A DNA stretch of 64,000 nucleotides from Monosporascus cannonballus (GCA_004154925.1 QJNS01000038.1:310001-374000); one strand, 5' to 3'; positions 48,830-62,157 are shown, counted from the stretch's first letter. Notes: generated from the sequence alone by a model not told the origin. A program made the numbers and translations.

Positions 48830-49690
48830 ACATTAATAAGAATTAGGATTTCCTTTAGCGCCATTCTTTCGACGTTAACGATAAGATAAATACCAGTTAT
48901 ATTACGAGCGGCAATAAACCGCATTATATTTACATAATACAGCGTTATTTTAATTATAATACGGTTTGTATTTAAGTTTCGGACGCCTTAAATTACGTCG
49001 TAACTAATTATGATTATAAGATTTTTTGCGTAATAAATAATTATTCTTAATATTCTTAATATTATTATTTGATTTCCGTTCAAATTCCGATCGTCCTTAC
49101 AAGTATTGCCCAAATAATTTCTTAATTCGGTACCGATAATTAGGAATTAATTAACGAATTCGAAAAAGCTTATATTACGAGTACCTAATACGAACGTTCC
49201 GACGTAATTGCGATCGGTTATCGATTCGACATTTTTCGTAAGGCCGAATTTGCTCTTAACGTAATTATTATTAACGAATATTGTTTTTTAATATAACAAA
49301 AATCGATTGTTAATCGTCCGTTATAGTTACGGAAATCCAATTTTAATACCGTTTTATAAATTTACATACCTAAGTCCTTTTTATAAGTATTATCATCTTT
49401 TTTCTATTATTTCGTAATTAATCTTCGATTAAACGTAATTTTAAGGTATTTCTATAAATAAAGCAACCTTTAAAGGCCGTTATATTATTACGCTCTTTAC
49501 TTACGAATATTTTCCGTCCGTTTTCCGATATCTTAACGAAAATTTAATATTTATTAATAACCATAATTAAAAAACGGTTTTTTCGAATACGTCGTTAGCG
49601 TTAATATTATTAGTTATAGGGCGCGAAATTTGTAAATCGTACTTTTTAATTACTGGATAAGTTTCCCAAATTTGTATTATAAGAGATAAA
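48830..49690 (+). repeat. Repeat G, copy 2 (RIPed coding repeat of unknown type)
   Basis: The plus strand near 49150-49290 reads EFEKAYITST, a stop, YERSDVIAIGYRFDIFRKAE then FALNVIIINEY, in register with copy 1 at 39686. Upstream frames (about 48860-49140) give further interrupted coding-like text. It lies directly left of the truncated end of family A copy D. Confidence 0.5.
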
Positions 49691-50582
49691 ATCCGTTATG
49701 GTTATTTAGGTTGCTAGAGGTATGGATGTTATTAACTAAAGCGCCGTAGGCTCTTTGGATGATATGGACTAGGGCGCGATTATTTCCGGTAGTTCCGTTG
49801 TTACTGGTAAAAGTTTTTTAATAGACGTTAGGCGCCAATAAGATTTTTGGCGGGTTTTCAGGTATTTTCGAAATCCGGGTATTTTTTCCATTTGATTAAG
49901 TACTGGGTAAATCCGTTTTGTTTTCGCATATCGAATATCTTTTCCATTTCGTACTCTTATTCGTTTTTTATTTCTATATCGTTTTGTACCGTATGCACTT
50001 TAATTATATTTGCTATTAATTCGAATAAAAAAACGTAAAAAATTGAATAAATTTTAACTTTTGATAAATATTCCAATTAATATTTGTTTTTTAAGATTTT
50101 CTTCGTGATTTTATATAGACCGATATATTTAAAGTTAAGTTTTTTGTTTAATCGCTTTGTTTAAATATTTTTGGTAATAAGGAAAACCATTTTTTTTAAA
50201 AGTTAATCTTTTTAACCTTTTTTGGTTATAATATTTGCTTATTTAATTACGTACGAATTTTAATTCCGTTTTTATTTTTTAATATAATTATCGTAATTAT
50301 TTTAATGTAAAAATTGTTTTAATATTAATTGGACCGTCGTTATATATTTTTCTATAAATATTTAAAATAAAACCAAAATTTATATTTATAAATATTATTT
50401 TGATATTTTTATAATAGCTAGTATTATTAGTTAATTATATAATTAATAGTTTTTTAACCTAGTTATTTTATTCGTAATTAATGTAATATCGTAAGTAGGT
50501 TTTTAAGATTTAATTTGTTCTTTTTGTTTATTTATTCGTTTAAGGTTTAAATACGTTAAATAATTTGTAATTTAAGCCGATT

Positions 50583-50770
50583 TGTAAAAGGCTTCACCTG
50601 AGCGGTCTGTAATCAGTTGCTAATAAGAGTTTATTTTTTAGCTAAAGAAAAAAGAAAGGGAAGATGAAAATACAATTATGTATGTTTGCATATAAGGCGC
50701 TGCGCTAATGCTGCTTAGTACCGGCGTTTATCCGGTGCTCTATAATAGAGCTCTATACAGCCCCATCATA
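50583..50770 (-). repeat. 3' LTR of gypsy element E
   Basis: 188 bp. The plus strand begins TGTAAAAGGCTTCACCTGAG and ends CAGCCCCATCATA. Its composition is close to normal. Confidence 0.9.
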
Positions 50771-51240
50771 TTACCTCCTACCTTTCCCAAAAAAGGTTAG
50801 CTTATCGCAGGATCAGTGATTGCGCTAATCCTTAGCTTCTAATTGGTCCGAAATTCGGAAATTTGTCGACTTCCGAACTAGGCTTAGCTTAGATGGCTGA
50901 TTATGGGCTAATTATGCGTTAAGCAGGCCCATATATAAAAACGCGCCTACGCTCTCACTCGTTTTAGCTTTTCCTTCCCATAATAATAACCCAATTCGGT
51001 AAGTTCGCTTTCTCTGCGCACCTTCCATATTGCTTCCTTGCCGCTAACCCTGGCTTAATGGCCATCCGTACCTAGGAAAAAGCGGGTACCAAAGCGTTAC
51101 GTTCGCGCTCTAAGTTTTTATACGTCGTTCGTTCCGATATAAATTTACGCCCCTAGTTTTTGGCTTATGCGCTGCTTATATATAGGTTAGGCTGCCGGTT
51201 CTGCCGCTCCTTCCGCCCAGCATAATAAAAAACGTATTAA
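50771..51240 (-). other. Un-RIPed 3' untranslated part of element E
   Basis: GC-balanced sequence from the LTR edge up to about 51240, after which the element is heavily RIPed. It holds no obvious reading frame. Probably it is sequence that had no duplicate partner when RIP acted. Confidence 0.5.
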
Positions 51241-53479
51241 GCATAAAAATAACAAATTTTGTTATATAAATTCTTCTTATGATATTTTCGTGCCTTTCTC
51301 GCGTTACTTATTAATTTACGTTATAGGCTAAATTAATAGCCATTAATAATCGTATTATTAACGTTTTTGAAAACCTCGTAATCGTAACTTAAGTAATTAA
51401 GGAAAAAATCCCGGTTTTATCGGAATTTAATATAAATAAGGCCAAATAATTATGCGTTTTAAATACGCAATTCTCGCATAATATTAACGATGCAAATATA
51501 TAAAGTAAATCGTTAAATTTATAAATTTTTAAAAAAAATAATTAAATAATTTCGTAATTAATTATATTATTTTTATAATTTTCAATTTCTTTTTAATATG
51601 TTTTATTTGTAAATAACCGAAACGTTATTTAACGCTTATTTATAAATTATATAAAATTATTTTTAAATAGTTTCTTCAAATTTTCTATATTGCTTATATA
51701 TTGCGTGGCTAATATTTTTAAGTTAGATTTTTATCCGTCTGCTTTCGGGTAATACGTTAAATTTGAGATTTATTATTAATAACTATATTACCGTATTTTT
51801 TTTCGAATTATTATAAAGTTTCCGTATTTATAAATTTTTCGAATAATTCCTAAATCGGTTTTATATAACTTAATTACTTTACTTGGATTTGACGTATAAA
51901 GCTTTTTTTTATTTTTTTAATCCGGGCTTAAAAATATTTTCGGTTTTAAATTTTAATTTATTATTTTCTTTAAGAATAATAAAAAGGGGTTACGTATTTA
52001 CGTTAATTTGGAATAATAAAAAATTACGGTTTATATACTTTAATAAATTAATGTAAAAATACTTATAAATTTTTTTAAATATATTTAATTTAGTAACGTA
52101 AAAATTAATTACTTTAATTACTTAATATTTAGCTTAAAATTACCTTAATTTTTTCGATAACGAAAAAGTAATAATATTTTTAAGAATAATTAGATTTTAT
52201 TATTAATTTTGTATTTTTTCGCGGAAAAATAATATTTATTCGTTATTTTCTTTTAGGTTTGCTAGGCCGCTACCATTGCGGCTTAAGCGAATTCCGTATC
52301 TTTTCGTAATTTCCTAACGAAATTTTCCGTTTTTATACGTAAACTTTACTTAATTGCCGAATTATTTTTTATTTAAAGAATCGAGTTAATATAATATCTA
52401 TAAAATAAAAAAAATTAATCTTACCGAAATTCTATTTCGGTTATTAATTACGAATGTTACCTCCGCAAAAAATTTACTTTTTTTTATTATAAGTACGTTA
52501 CGAAAATTCGTAAATAAATTAATACCTTCTAATTAACCTTTTTTATAATATTATTAATTTCTGGGTAATATACTGTAAAAAGGCATTATTTTATTTTTAT
52601 TAATTTGCAAAATTTGGTCTAAAATTTCCTTACCTAATTAATTTCTTTATTATTTATAATAACCTTAAGGAAAATATAAAATTTTTAATATATTTTTACG
52701 AATATTTCCGTATATATTTTTGCATTTATCGTATATATCGTTTTTAAAATTATTATTTTAAATAATCGATTTATTATATTTATTAAAAAATATAAATCGT
52801 ATTTAAAAACGGTTAATAAATTAGTTATAAAATCGATCGATAACTTATTATAAAATTATTCGGGAACCGGAAATAATTTTAATAACTTTTCTTTTTATTT
52901 TTTCATAAGTTTTTATGGCTATATACGTCGTAATTCTTATAAAATTACCTTATTATACGATATATATTCGGCTAGAAAAAGATTTTCGAAAATATCGTTA
53001 TCGTAACCTTTTTATTTGGGTAACCTATTATATAAAAATTGTAAGTATTTTATATTAAGACTATTTTAAATAATTTTTAATTTAAGATTTAAAAATATTT
53101 CCGAAATTAAAAAAAACCTTTAATATCCAAAATATATTCCGTAATCGATATTAATAATTTTAATTTTATAAGAAAATTCCGTTTCCTTTTTATAATGGCC
53201 TTAATAATATGGTTATAATTTTTATCATATTTTAACGTTACGTTTTAAAGCTTTTAAAAATTTTCATAATATTAAAATATTTATGTTTTTCGAAATAACC
53301 CGTTATTTTTAATTTTAATATTATTAATTATTATTGTATTTTCGGCATATTTTTAATATTTCGTAAATAATATAAATAAGTATTTATTTTTTTATTAATT
53401 AAAATTTCCGTACGGTTTTCCAATTATCGTTTTCTTTTATAAACATATTTTATTTTTTGCGCAAAAATATATCGGCCTT

Positions 53480-54330
53480 AATATTTAAACGGGCGGTACG
53501 GAATTCGAAATAAAAATTAAAATAAAATAACTTTTTTAATTATTTTATTTAATATTTATTTAAGTTTTTAATAATTATAAAATATTTTAAATTTTTATAA
53601 TTAATAATAATCTTAAATAAGATTATTGCGTTACGCAATTTTATATCTTATATTTTTAAATAACTTATTACCGTTAAAAATTCCTTATTATGTATTTTAT
53701 AATTAATTTTAACGGGATTTAAATTTTTGAAATAATAAATAACCGGACGTAATATTCTTAACTTATTAACCTAAAATAAATAATTTATTTTTAATATTAT
53801 AAGTTTTTCGAGATTTTATTATATTAAAATCGGTTCCGTTATAAAGGCGCTTTTAAAACGTTCGAACGTTATTTGTTTTTCCCTCTAACGGAATAAGGTT
53901 TTTTCCGGGTTAAAACTATTAACGGTACCGATATATCCGCATAATGGGCTATAAAATCGCGGTAAAAATTTGCGAACCTCAAAAAAATTCGGATTCCCTT
54001 AAACGTTTTGGGAATTTCCCACTTTTTAATTACGCGCAATTTCTTAGGGTCTATTTATATCTCCTTTTGGGCGTCTAAAATAAATCCAGAATATTTTATT
54101 ATTTTCACGGCAAATTTGCATTTAAAAATATTCAAACTTAAATCCGTTTTTCTTAAGCGGCTTAGGACCTTTTTTATTTTTTACATATAATTTTCCTTGG
54201 ATCCAGAAGAAAAAATAAGAATATCGTCTATATACGCTAAGTAAAAAACGTCGAAATTTTTCTTTAGGACCTTATTAACGTATCGCTGGAAAATCGTAAA
54301 AATCCTGTATAAATTAAACGGTATTACCAG
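53480..54330 (-). pseudogene. Reverse transcriptase-RNase H remnant of element E
   Basis: Minus-strand text in order: YLAYIDDILIFSSGSKENYM, a stop, then KIKKVLSRLRKTDLSLNIFK, CKFAVKIIKYSGFILDAQKE, FANFYRDFIAHYADISVPL, FKSAFITEPIL, INYKIHNKEFLTV and NIKADIFLRK. These are the palm, thumb and connection and RNase H tether blocks of Ty3/gypsy polyproteins. Stops sit mostly at Gln or Trp positions. Confidence 0.85.
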
Positions 54331-56782
54331 CTATTTGTATAAGCCGATATATATTCGGGATATTGTTTTTTATTTATTTTTTTCCTTAATTTTAATTTTA
54401 TAAAATGTTATTCGGACGTTTACTTTCGTAAACCATTTAACGTAAGAAAATAACTTTAAGATTTTCGAGATAAGAGGTAAAAAATAACGGTTTTTTCGGT
54501 TATTATATTTAACGCTTAATAATCGTAACAAAAACGTAATTCTCCTTTAAGTTTCTTTATAAATGAAACCAGAACCCTTATAGACGAATTATTTACGCAG
54601 ATATACCTTTTATTTAAAATTTCTGTTAAGGTTTTCCTTAAAATTAACAGCTTTTTTTTAATTATACCATATAAGGGCCCCTATAATGCTAACATTTTCC
54701 TTTTTATTTCGTTTCTGTATAATAAAATCGCATAATTTACTCCGGGGCAAGGTAAAAATAAAACGTTACCTAGTTTTTTATCGAATAACTTCCGAAACGT
54801 TTTTAATTTAAACGGAAATTTTTCGTTAATTTTCATTTTTTTCTTAGGCGTTAACGCCTTATTAATATCGGCTAAAATAACTGAAAATAATTAAACTTTT
54901 TATTTAATCCCTTTAATTTTTTTCATCCTTCAAAATTCCGCCCCGAAAACGGCAACTAAAATTTTTTTATCTTACAAATTATTCGTACGTTATTTTCTTA
55001 AATTTCGTATCCTTTTTTATAAACCCTTATATAATTTACTGCGCTTATTGTCAAAAAGTGCTTTTGCGTTACATATATAACGTCGTAACGTTTTATTTAA
55101 GGTTTTCCCAAAATCAGAAAGTAATTAAGGCCATTAATAATATATACAAATATCTTAATTTTGAAACCGTTAATATTTATCTTTATATATATTATTTTCT
55201 TAATTTTTCCTCGCCGTTATCGGCTTCTTTTTCAAACCTTTTTTAATTTGCGTAATTTTATTAAAATATGTGGCAATTGTAAGCATTTTACGAATGTTTC
55301 GTTTATTATGATAAAATATTTACATTTTTAATTAACAAAACTTTTTATAAATTTTTTAAAATTAATGTACATATTGATAATAAATAAAATACCGTCTATA
55401 TTTTATTTCGCAACTTTTATCTCGGCTTAGGTCGCTTTTCGTTTTTAAACGTATTAATATTTAAAAATTATTTTTTTCTCTTTTCGCTTTCAAATTCCAA
55501 CCTTTCGTTTTTATACGTTCCTAACGAATTAATCCCTTTTTGCGGTTTTTTTATTAATAAAAACGGATAACGGTTCGCCTTATAATTAAAACGCCTATAA
55601 TATAAGTAAAGGCTTTTTATTTTATAAACGTTTCGTTCCTTTTAAATTACTTTTCGCGCGTACTATTTCGGCGTTAAGGGTAAAATTTAAGGTCCTTATT
55701 TTTACCGTTCTACTACCGAAATACCCGTTATACTTATATCGTTATCTAAGTCATTTCTTACTTAATTATTACCGCTTAATTAAATTACTGGAAAATTATT
55801 TATTCTTTTTTGTTGCGTTATTTTTTTAAGACGTCCGGCAATTTCCATCATTTTATTTACCCATACGTTATAACTTTTAAAAAGGTTCATTAAAATTAAA
55901 ACTTAAATAAGCTTTTTATTTAATATTTCTTTTAAAAACGTAAATTTCGCTTCTGTTAATCAAATAATCCTTTTCGTATTTGCTAATATTTTTTCGAATA
56001 AAAAATAAAATAACGAAAATTTTGCGTTATTAATTTACCTTAAGTTTCGAAAATATTTGGTTATCTTTACCTTTTTATGCTAATTATTATATTATTCGTA
56101 TAATACCTAAAGGAAATTAATAAAGTTATAAGTACTATTTAGGTTTCCGGTAATATAATAAATAATAACCGTACGTTATATATTAGTTTCGAACATTTCG
56201 TATATGGCATAAAATTGTTTACAAACTCCTTTTACGAAAATAACGTTTATCTCGAATTTATAAATTATGAATACGTATTATCCGGGGAATTTCTTTTTTG
56301 TCCCGTCGAACTTCTCCGGCCAAAATAACGGCTTCCACTTAGCTCCTGTTATTAATTCGGTCGTTCGAACTATTTTTGCAAAATAACCTAATTATGTTTT
56401 CGATCGTTACTAAATCGAAAAAAATAGGTATTCGTAAGGGTTATTATATTCCAAATTTGTAATTAAATAATAAATTTCTGCTAAGTAATTAAGCCATTTT
56501 TAATCTGCTCGGCCGTTTATATTAGTTCCTTATTTACCCTATGCTGTGTTTTTATATGTTTACGGAACTGGGCTACCTTTTTTTTGCTTTCCTTAAATTG
56601 GTAACTTATGTACTACTCTATAGCCGCTATTAAACTTATTAAGGTTTCCGTTATAACGCTAAATACCTTCTATAACTTTGGATCGATAAGGGCCCTTTAT
56701 TAGGCCCTTTAAGGAACGTTCGAAAATTTTAACATTTAATCCCGAACGTCTTTTGCTTTGCTAAATAATAAGCTAGAAAATA

Positions 56783-56970
56783 TATAAAAGGCTTTACCTA
56801 AATAATTTGTAATCAGTTGCTAATAAAAGTTTATTTTCTAACTAAAGAAAAAAGAAAGGGAAAATGAAAATACAGTTATATATGTTCGCATATAAGGCGC
56901 TGCGTTAGTGCTGCTTGGTACCGGCGTTTGTCCGGTGCTCTATAATAGGGCTCTATACAGCCCCATCACA
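56783..56970 (-). repeat. 5' LTR of gypsy element E
   Basis: 188 bp, TATAAAAGGCTTTACC...CAGCCCCATCACA. It differs from the left LTR mainly by C-to-T and G-to-A changes, concentrated in its first 60 bases. Confidence 0.9.
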
Positions 56971-56974
56971 CGAT

Positions 56975-57202
56975 TTATGTTATTAAGTTTTGCCAAAATT
57001 TTGATATAAATATCAATCCTTTATTTGAAATAATTTCTATTAATAATTCGTATATGCTAAGAATATTTTTAAAGAAAATGTATATTATTTGTTCAATATT
57101 TGTATCCTTATGATATGGTAAAAAATAAGAAAACTTTGTAAATCGATCGACAATTACGAAAATGTTATCGTAATATATTTCTATAGCTGGATTTTTTGAC
57201 AT
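56975..57202 (-). pseudogene. Integrase core remnant, copy D
   Basis: A 75-codon minus-strand stretch: IEIYYDNIFVIVDRFTKFSY, FLPYHKDTNIEQIIYIFFKN, then EIISNKGLIFISKFWQNL. It matches the gypsy integrase catalytic core (VVDRxTKxxHFxP... SDRGxxFxSxFW). The first Asp (VDRF) is retained; the second (SDRG) has become SNKG by G-to-A changes. Element E is inserted immediately C-terminal of this piece. Confidence 0.85.
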
Positions 57203-60200
57203 AAAGAGTTTAGTAATAAAATCGAATGTAACTAAATATTATGGTCGTTTTGCAACTGGTAATGGTTGTAATTTTGCGTATGGCTTGTGTCGTCGAGTTT
57301 TCGTTTTGACGCAAATATCGTATTGCCGTATAATTTTCTATACCGTTAATTTTATTCTAAGAAAAAAATATGTCCGTTAAAGCCGTTTTAGGGTGTTGTG
57401 AATATTCGAGTATCCGTATAACTGATATTTATATATATTTTATACTAAACATTTTTAATATTTTTTTAGAATTTGTATTTTGTTCGTTTTTTGATTTTTT
57501 GAAAGACCGTTATCATATTGCTGGATTTTCTTGTATATATTGAAAAGTATTGCTCGAATTATCGTAATTTATCGTAAACGTAAATGTCTTTTTGTGGTAA
57601 TATCGAAAATTATATAGCTAATTTTAACCAATTTCTTTCGAGGTTTGGTTGCTTGCTTAGGATATTTGCTTTGTTATTTTTTGAATTTTTCCTATGGATA
57701 ATAACGAAATCGAAATTCGTTGATTTGTTTGCATAACGAAATTATTGTTTTATAAGTTTTTTGATTGTAATAAATCGGATAAGATTTTAATAATCCGTAT
57801 AAACCTTAACCTGGTATAAATTTCCTTTTAGGAAGTACTTGAACTTTCAAAATGCTATAATAATAGCCATAAATTCCTTATTTGGAATATCGTAATTAAA
57901 TTCGGTTCCTTTTAATTTGTAAAAGAAAATGTATTAAAATATAATTTGCCTTAATTATTTTGTTATCCGATTATTACGTTTAATATAATCCGAAACGTTA
58001 ATTTTTAGCTTAATAAGGCGGTTTGAATTATATATAATTAATATTGGCTTACTGGTAATTATATCCTTAATATTTTTAAATGCTTTTTCCGTATCTGGTA
58101 TTTATTTGAATTTTTTTTTCGTAAAGTTCGTTAGGGATATAGTTATTTTATTAAAGTTTCGAATAAATTTTCTGTAATAATTGGCGAATCCAAGGAATAC
58201 CTATACCTTTTTGACTGTGGTTAGCGTTTGTTATTCTGTAATTACAGCGATTTTCTTAGGGTTTATTCTGATATGTTCTAAGGTAATAATGTATCCCAGA
58301 TATTTTATTTTTTGTACGTGAAATTAACTTTTTTTTGCGTTAATAAATAACTTTTCGTTATTTAAAATTTAAAGAATTTTATGAACGTATATTACATATA
58401 TTTCTTCCGCTTCCGAAAAAATAAAAATATCGTTAATATAACAAACGACAAAAATATCGAAATATTTTCGTAATATATAATTAATTATTTGTTAAAAGGT
58501 TATTGGTACGTTCGTAAATCCTGTTAATGTAACCAAATATTTAAATAATCTGTATTTCGTTTTAAAAATTATTTTTTATTTATATCTTTTTTAAATCCTA
58601 ATAAGGTTATATTTATTTTTAAAATCGAATGTTATAAATTATTTGGCTCCGTAAAGTCGGTTGTTTATTTCCGTAATTAAGGGTAATAACATTCGATTTT
58701 TAATAGTAATATCGTTTAGTTATCAATAATTAACTATAAGTTGTAATTTTCCATTTTTTTTAAGTACGAAAAATATCGGGTAGCCTGTTAGTGATTTCGA
58801 AAGTCGAATTTATTTTTTTCTGTAACCGATTTTCCAGCTATTTTTTAAAAATGCATAATTTATTTCCGTTAAAGTTGTAAATAAGGTAAAACTTCGTCGA
58901 AAATCCTTTTTTACAGATTATCTTATAATTTTATTCGCTATATTTTAATAGTTTTATATCGAGCTTTTTCCTAAAAAGTTATTTATATCTATAATATTTT
59001 AATGATATATTGGTTAAATCTTTTAATTTTTTGAATTGCTGTTATTTTAAATCGTTATTTAGTTGCTTTAGTTTTGCTTTAATAATAGTAATAATACGTC
59101 GTATTTTCCTTTGATATCTGTTTTTTTTATATATATTATCCCTTTAAGTAATAAGATTTCTGTCGCGTTTTTATATCTGTATTTGTCGCTATTATCGATC
59201 GAATATGAAGATCTTAATTTTTTTTATATATTAATAAGGTATAAGGAGAACTTTATTTGGCTAATCTCGTTATTAATTAAGATTCCGTACTGGCGTATCC
59301 ATAGTAATTTTAAGATTGTATCGTAATTTCTTAATGAAACGATATCGAAATTAATTATTTGATATCGTCCTTAGATAAAAATTTCGAAATAATTAATTTC
59401 GCGGGTAATTTTTTCGTTGTCGTAAGCGAATTTCTGATTTTCGGTATTTATCGTTATACAGGGTTTTAACTTATATCTTTGTAATAATCTCAATTTATTA
59501 ATTATATTTGGTATAATATAATTTCCGCCTAAAGTTTCGTAATCCACCATTACGATATACCAATACGTTCTGATTCGTATGTCTATAATAATAAAGTTAT
59601 TAACGGCTTTTATCGTCGTATTTAGAACCCTTTTTAAGAATTCCCTTTAATTTCTTTGGGTTTCGTTATTCTGTGGCTTTTTTATAGGTAACTTTTTTTT
59701 AATTTTTATTCGAATTTGTTGAATGTTATTTATATTTTTTCGTTTAACGTATTAAGCTGTTATATTTGTCGTTAATACCGGTATATTATTCCTTCGAATT
59801 GGATTAATTATTTTAAATTTTATTATAATCTTTTTCCTTATCGAATAAATTGTTTTTTTATGTTTATAATTATATTTTATTATGTATTATTTTAATTCTC
59901 GTTCTAAAGCTTATTTGTAAATTAACGTATTTTTCATGGCCTTTTTTTATAAGGGTTTATAATATAAATTAATTGAAAATAAAGATTTGTAATAGTTTTT
60001 TGGTAATGGTTTTTTATTGTATATTAAATTAATTCCTTTTCTGTTTAGTAATTATATTATTGGCAATAATAAAAAAGGTTTTCTTGCGGGTATTATTTCT
60101 TTTCGGGTGAACCTTTTGCTTTGGCTAGTTATTAAACGTTTTTTAAAGTTGTAAATCGAAAATGTTAATATTATTATTTATCTTTTTTGTTATTTTCGAT

Positions 60201-61676
60201 ACGATTTGGAAAATCGATTCCTTTGTAATATATGCGGGTAATCTGTCCGTAAATATATTGTTTTTATTTTTCGTAATCGAGATAGGTTCGTTTTTAACAA
60301 TATATGGCATATATTTTGCCGTATTGATTAGGGATTCCTGGATAGATTTTTTCTGTTTAATCTTAGTATTCGCGTAATTATCCTTATAGTACTTTCTGTT
60401 ATGCCCGCGACGTCTGTTAAACCAGCTTTTTGGCTTTTTGTATTCCTCGTTAAATTTCTTATCGTAATAATCCTTGTTGGATTTTTTGCTATAAGGGGCC
60501 TGGTACGTACTTAGACCGAATTATATTAATGGGTATGTTTTCGTTTTTCTGATTTTTTCTGGATTATCCCTTAGGTACAGGTTTTTAATTATCCTAATAA
60601 GATTTCTTAGGCGCTTTGCATTATGCTGCCTTATGTCCTATTTTGTTATAATTATAATATTTGGTCTAGCTTTAATCCTTTTTATAAATGGCTCTTAATT
60701 CTATAAGTCCTAGTTCTGTGCCGTAAAAAGTATTGCTATGTTAAAAAGCGTTAGTATTAACTGTATATCGGGGTTTGTTGTTATTTTTTAATGCCTTTAA
60801 TACGCTATATATATTGTTAATCGTTAATTTTAATTGCCATAACGATATAATCCGATAAATATTTAGGTTGATTAAGTTTGAAAAATTCTTTTTGTATTTT
60901 TTTAAACCGTTAAAAAATTTAGCTATTAATATTTTTTGTTTTTAGTTTAATTTAATAACTAATTAAATTAACGTACTGCCGTACTTAGATATTAATTTTT
61001 TTATTGCAATTACTGGATTTGCATTTTGGTTTTTATTTTTTCGTTTATTATTTTAAAAGCTTTTGTTAATATTTATTCGAATTATTCGTAATTATTATAA
61101 ATTTGTATTATTTTTGGGTTTCGTTTCTCGATTAACAGGGTAATATATTTTTTACAACGGGCTTAAATTAAATGGCCGTATTTTCCGTAAATCGTTTAAC
61201 TATAAATCGATTCGTATAATAAACGTAATTAATTAAATAGAAAAATGCCTGAAATATGTTCGGTATTAACTTAGAAATAATTATAATTTGGTCGAAATTT
61301 CGTTAAAAAGTTATAACTTAAGAAACTTAAGAATTTTTCTTAATTCTTTAATAAAATTTAACTAAATACTTTGGCTTATTCGAAAGGGCTTTCCGGTTTC
61401 GAAGTTTTTTTTTCCTTAAGTTTTTCGTAAGCTGCTTAAAAGGATATCGTAAGATTATTATTATCTTTTTTAAGCTGGATAATATATTTGTTTATGGTAT
61501 CCAGACGTCGAAAAACTTTTTCGCGAAAAAAACGAGGTCTTTTTTTTCGGATTCCATTTTAATATCCGGATAATTAAGGGCCCGGTAAATGGGTTATTCG
61601 GGCTATTTGCTGGTAAACATAATGTCGGCGATATTACTTAAAGTTTGACGATATTATTAAACAAAAGTTCATAACG

Positions 61677-62063
61677 TATAACGGCTTTAGGGTTTAACCA
61701 ATTATTAAACCTTAATCGTACGAATTTATATTAACAGAAATATCGTAGGAATTTAAATAATAAATATAATAACGTATTATGTTTCGTAATACCAAAAATA
61801 TTTTAGGTAATAATATTATATTATAGGTCAAAGTTATTTAAATTATGGAATTAATAAACGTTTATATCTTAATCCGGCTTACTGGCTTACTACCAATAAG
61901 TTGGTGATCCGGCTTATTGGCTTACTACCAATAAGTTGGTGATCCGGCTCACTGGCTTACCACCAGTAAGTTGGTGATCCGTTACGTGACCTGCCCTACC
62001 GCGCACTCGTGGTTGGGTCCTGACAGACCGTTTTTGGAGACCGCAGCCCGTTGGGTCATGACA
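61677..62063 (-). repeat. 5' LTR of copy D, half RIPed and half intact
   Basis: 387 bp from TATAACGGCTTTAGGG to GGGTCATGACA. The left ~190 bases match the other family A LTRs and are RIPed. From about 61870 the sequence is GC-balanced and begins with a 35-bp tandem array not present in the other copies, followed by a diverged version of the family's right end. Confidence 0.8.
61872..61976. repeat. 35-bp tandem repeat x3 in the copy D LTR
   Basis: Units at 61872, 61907 and 61942, each ATCCGGCTTACTGGCTTACT followed by ACCAATAAGTTGGTG with 1-5 differences. Each unit includes the palindrome ACCAA-TAAG-TTGGT. The array is not RIPed. Confidence 0.9.
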
Positions 62064-62085
62064 ATTAAGTTAGCTTTTTAATAAA

Positions 62086-62157
62086 GCTTCTATGGTTTAA
62101 AGATATAATATCAGGTCCTAATACCTGAAAGTATGGGTTCGAATCCTATTAGAAGTT
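62086..62157 (+). tRNA. tRNA-like sequence (possible tRNA pseudogene or mitochondrial-type tRNA)
   Basis: 72 bases. The acceptor stem GCTTCTA/TAGAAGT pairs fully (one G-T). The T arm is ATGGG-TTCGAAT-CCTAT with a perfect GGTTCGAATCC B box. The anticodon stem TCAGG/CCTGA encloses 8 bases (TCCTAATA) instead of 7, so the anticodon is ambiguous, and the D arm is poor (GTTTAAAGATATAATA). There is no CCA in the genomic sequence. It may be a degenerate nuclear tRNA or a piece of mitochondrial DNA. Confidence 0.5.

Larger units (their letters stand above)
50583..56970 (-). mobile_element. Gypsy LTR retrotransposon E (complete, RIPed), nested in copy D
   Basis: Two 188-bp LTRs (50583-50770, 56783-56970) and the duplication CGATT (50578-50582, 56971-56975) bound 6388 bp. 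On the minus strand the reverse transcriptase reads FDVFYLAYIDDILIFSSGSK (54255-54195) with YIDD intact, then NIFKCKFAVKIIKYSGFIL, then RNase H segments INYKIHNKEFLTVISYLK (about 53710-53660) and ARLNIKADIFLRK (about 53490), the gypsy order. A purine-rich tract (AGGTAGGAGGTAA on the minus strand) abuts the 3' LTR at 50771. About 450 bases inside the left LTR (50771-51240) are not RIPed, unlike the rest. Confidence 0.9.
49783..62063 (-). mobile_element. Gypsy-type LTR retrotransposon, family A copy D (left-truncated, interrupted)
   Basis: Homology to copies A and B begins abruptly near 49780 (TTTCCGGTAGTTCCG), about 1 kb inside the element, so the 3' LTR and adjoining sequence are missing. The copy is split by the gypsy element at 50583-56970. 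Minus-strand remnants are integrase (57202-56975) and a reverse transcriptase box (58425-58450, CYINDIFIF). The remaining 5' LTR is 61677-62063. No duplication can be tested because the left end is lost. Confidence 0.85.
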
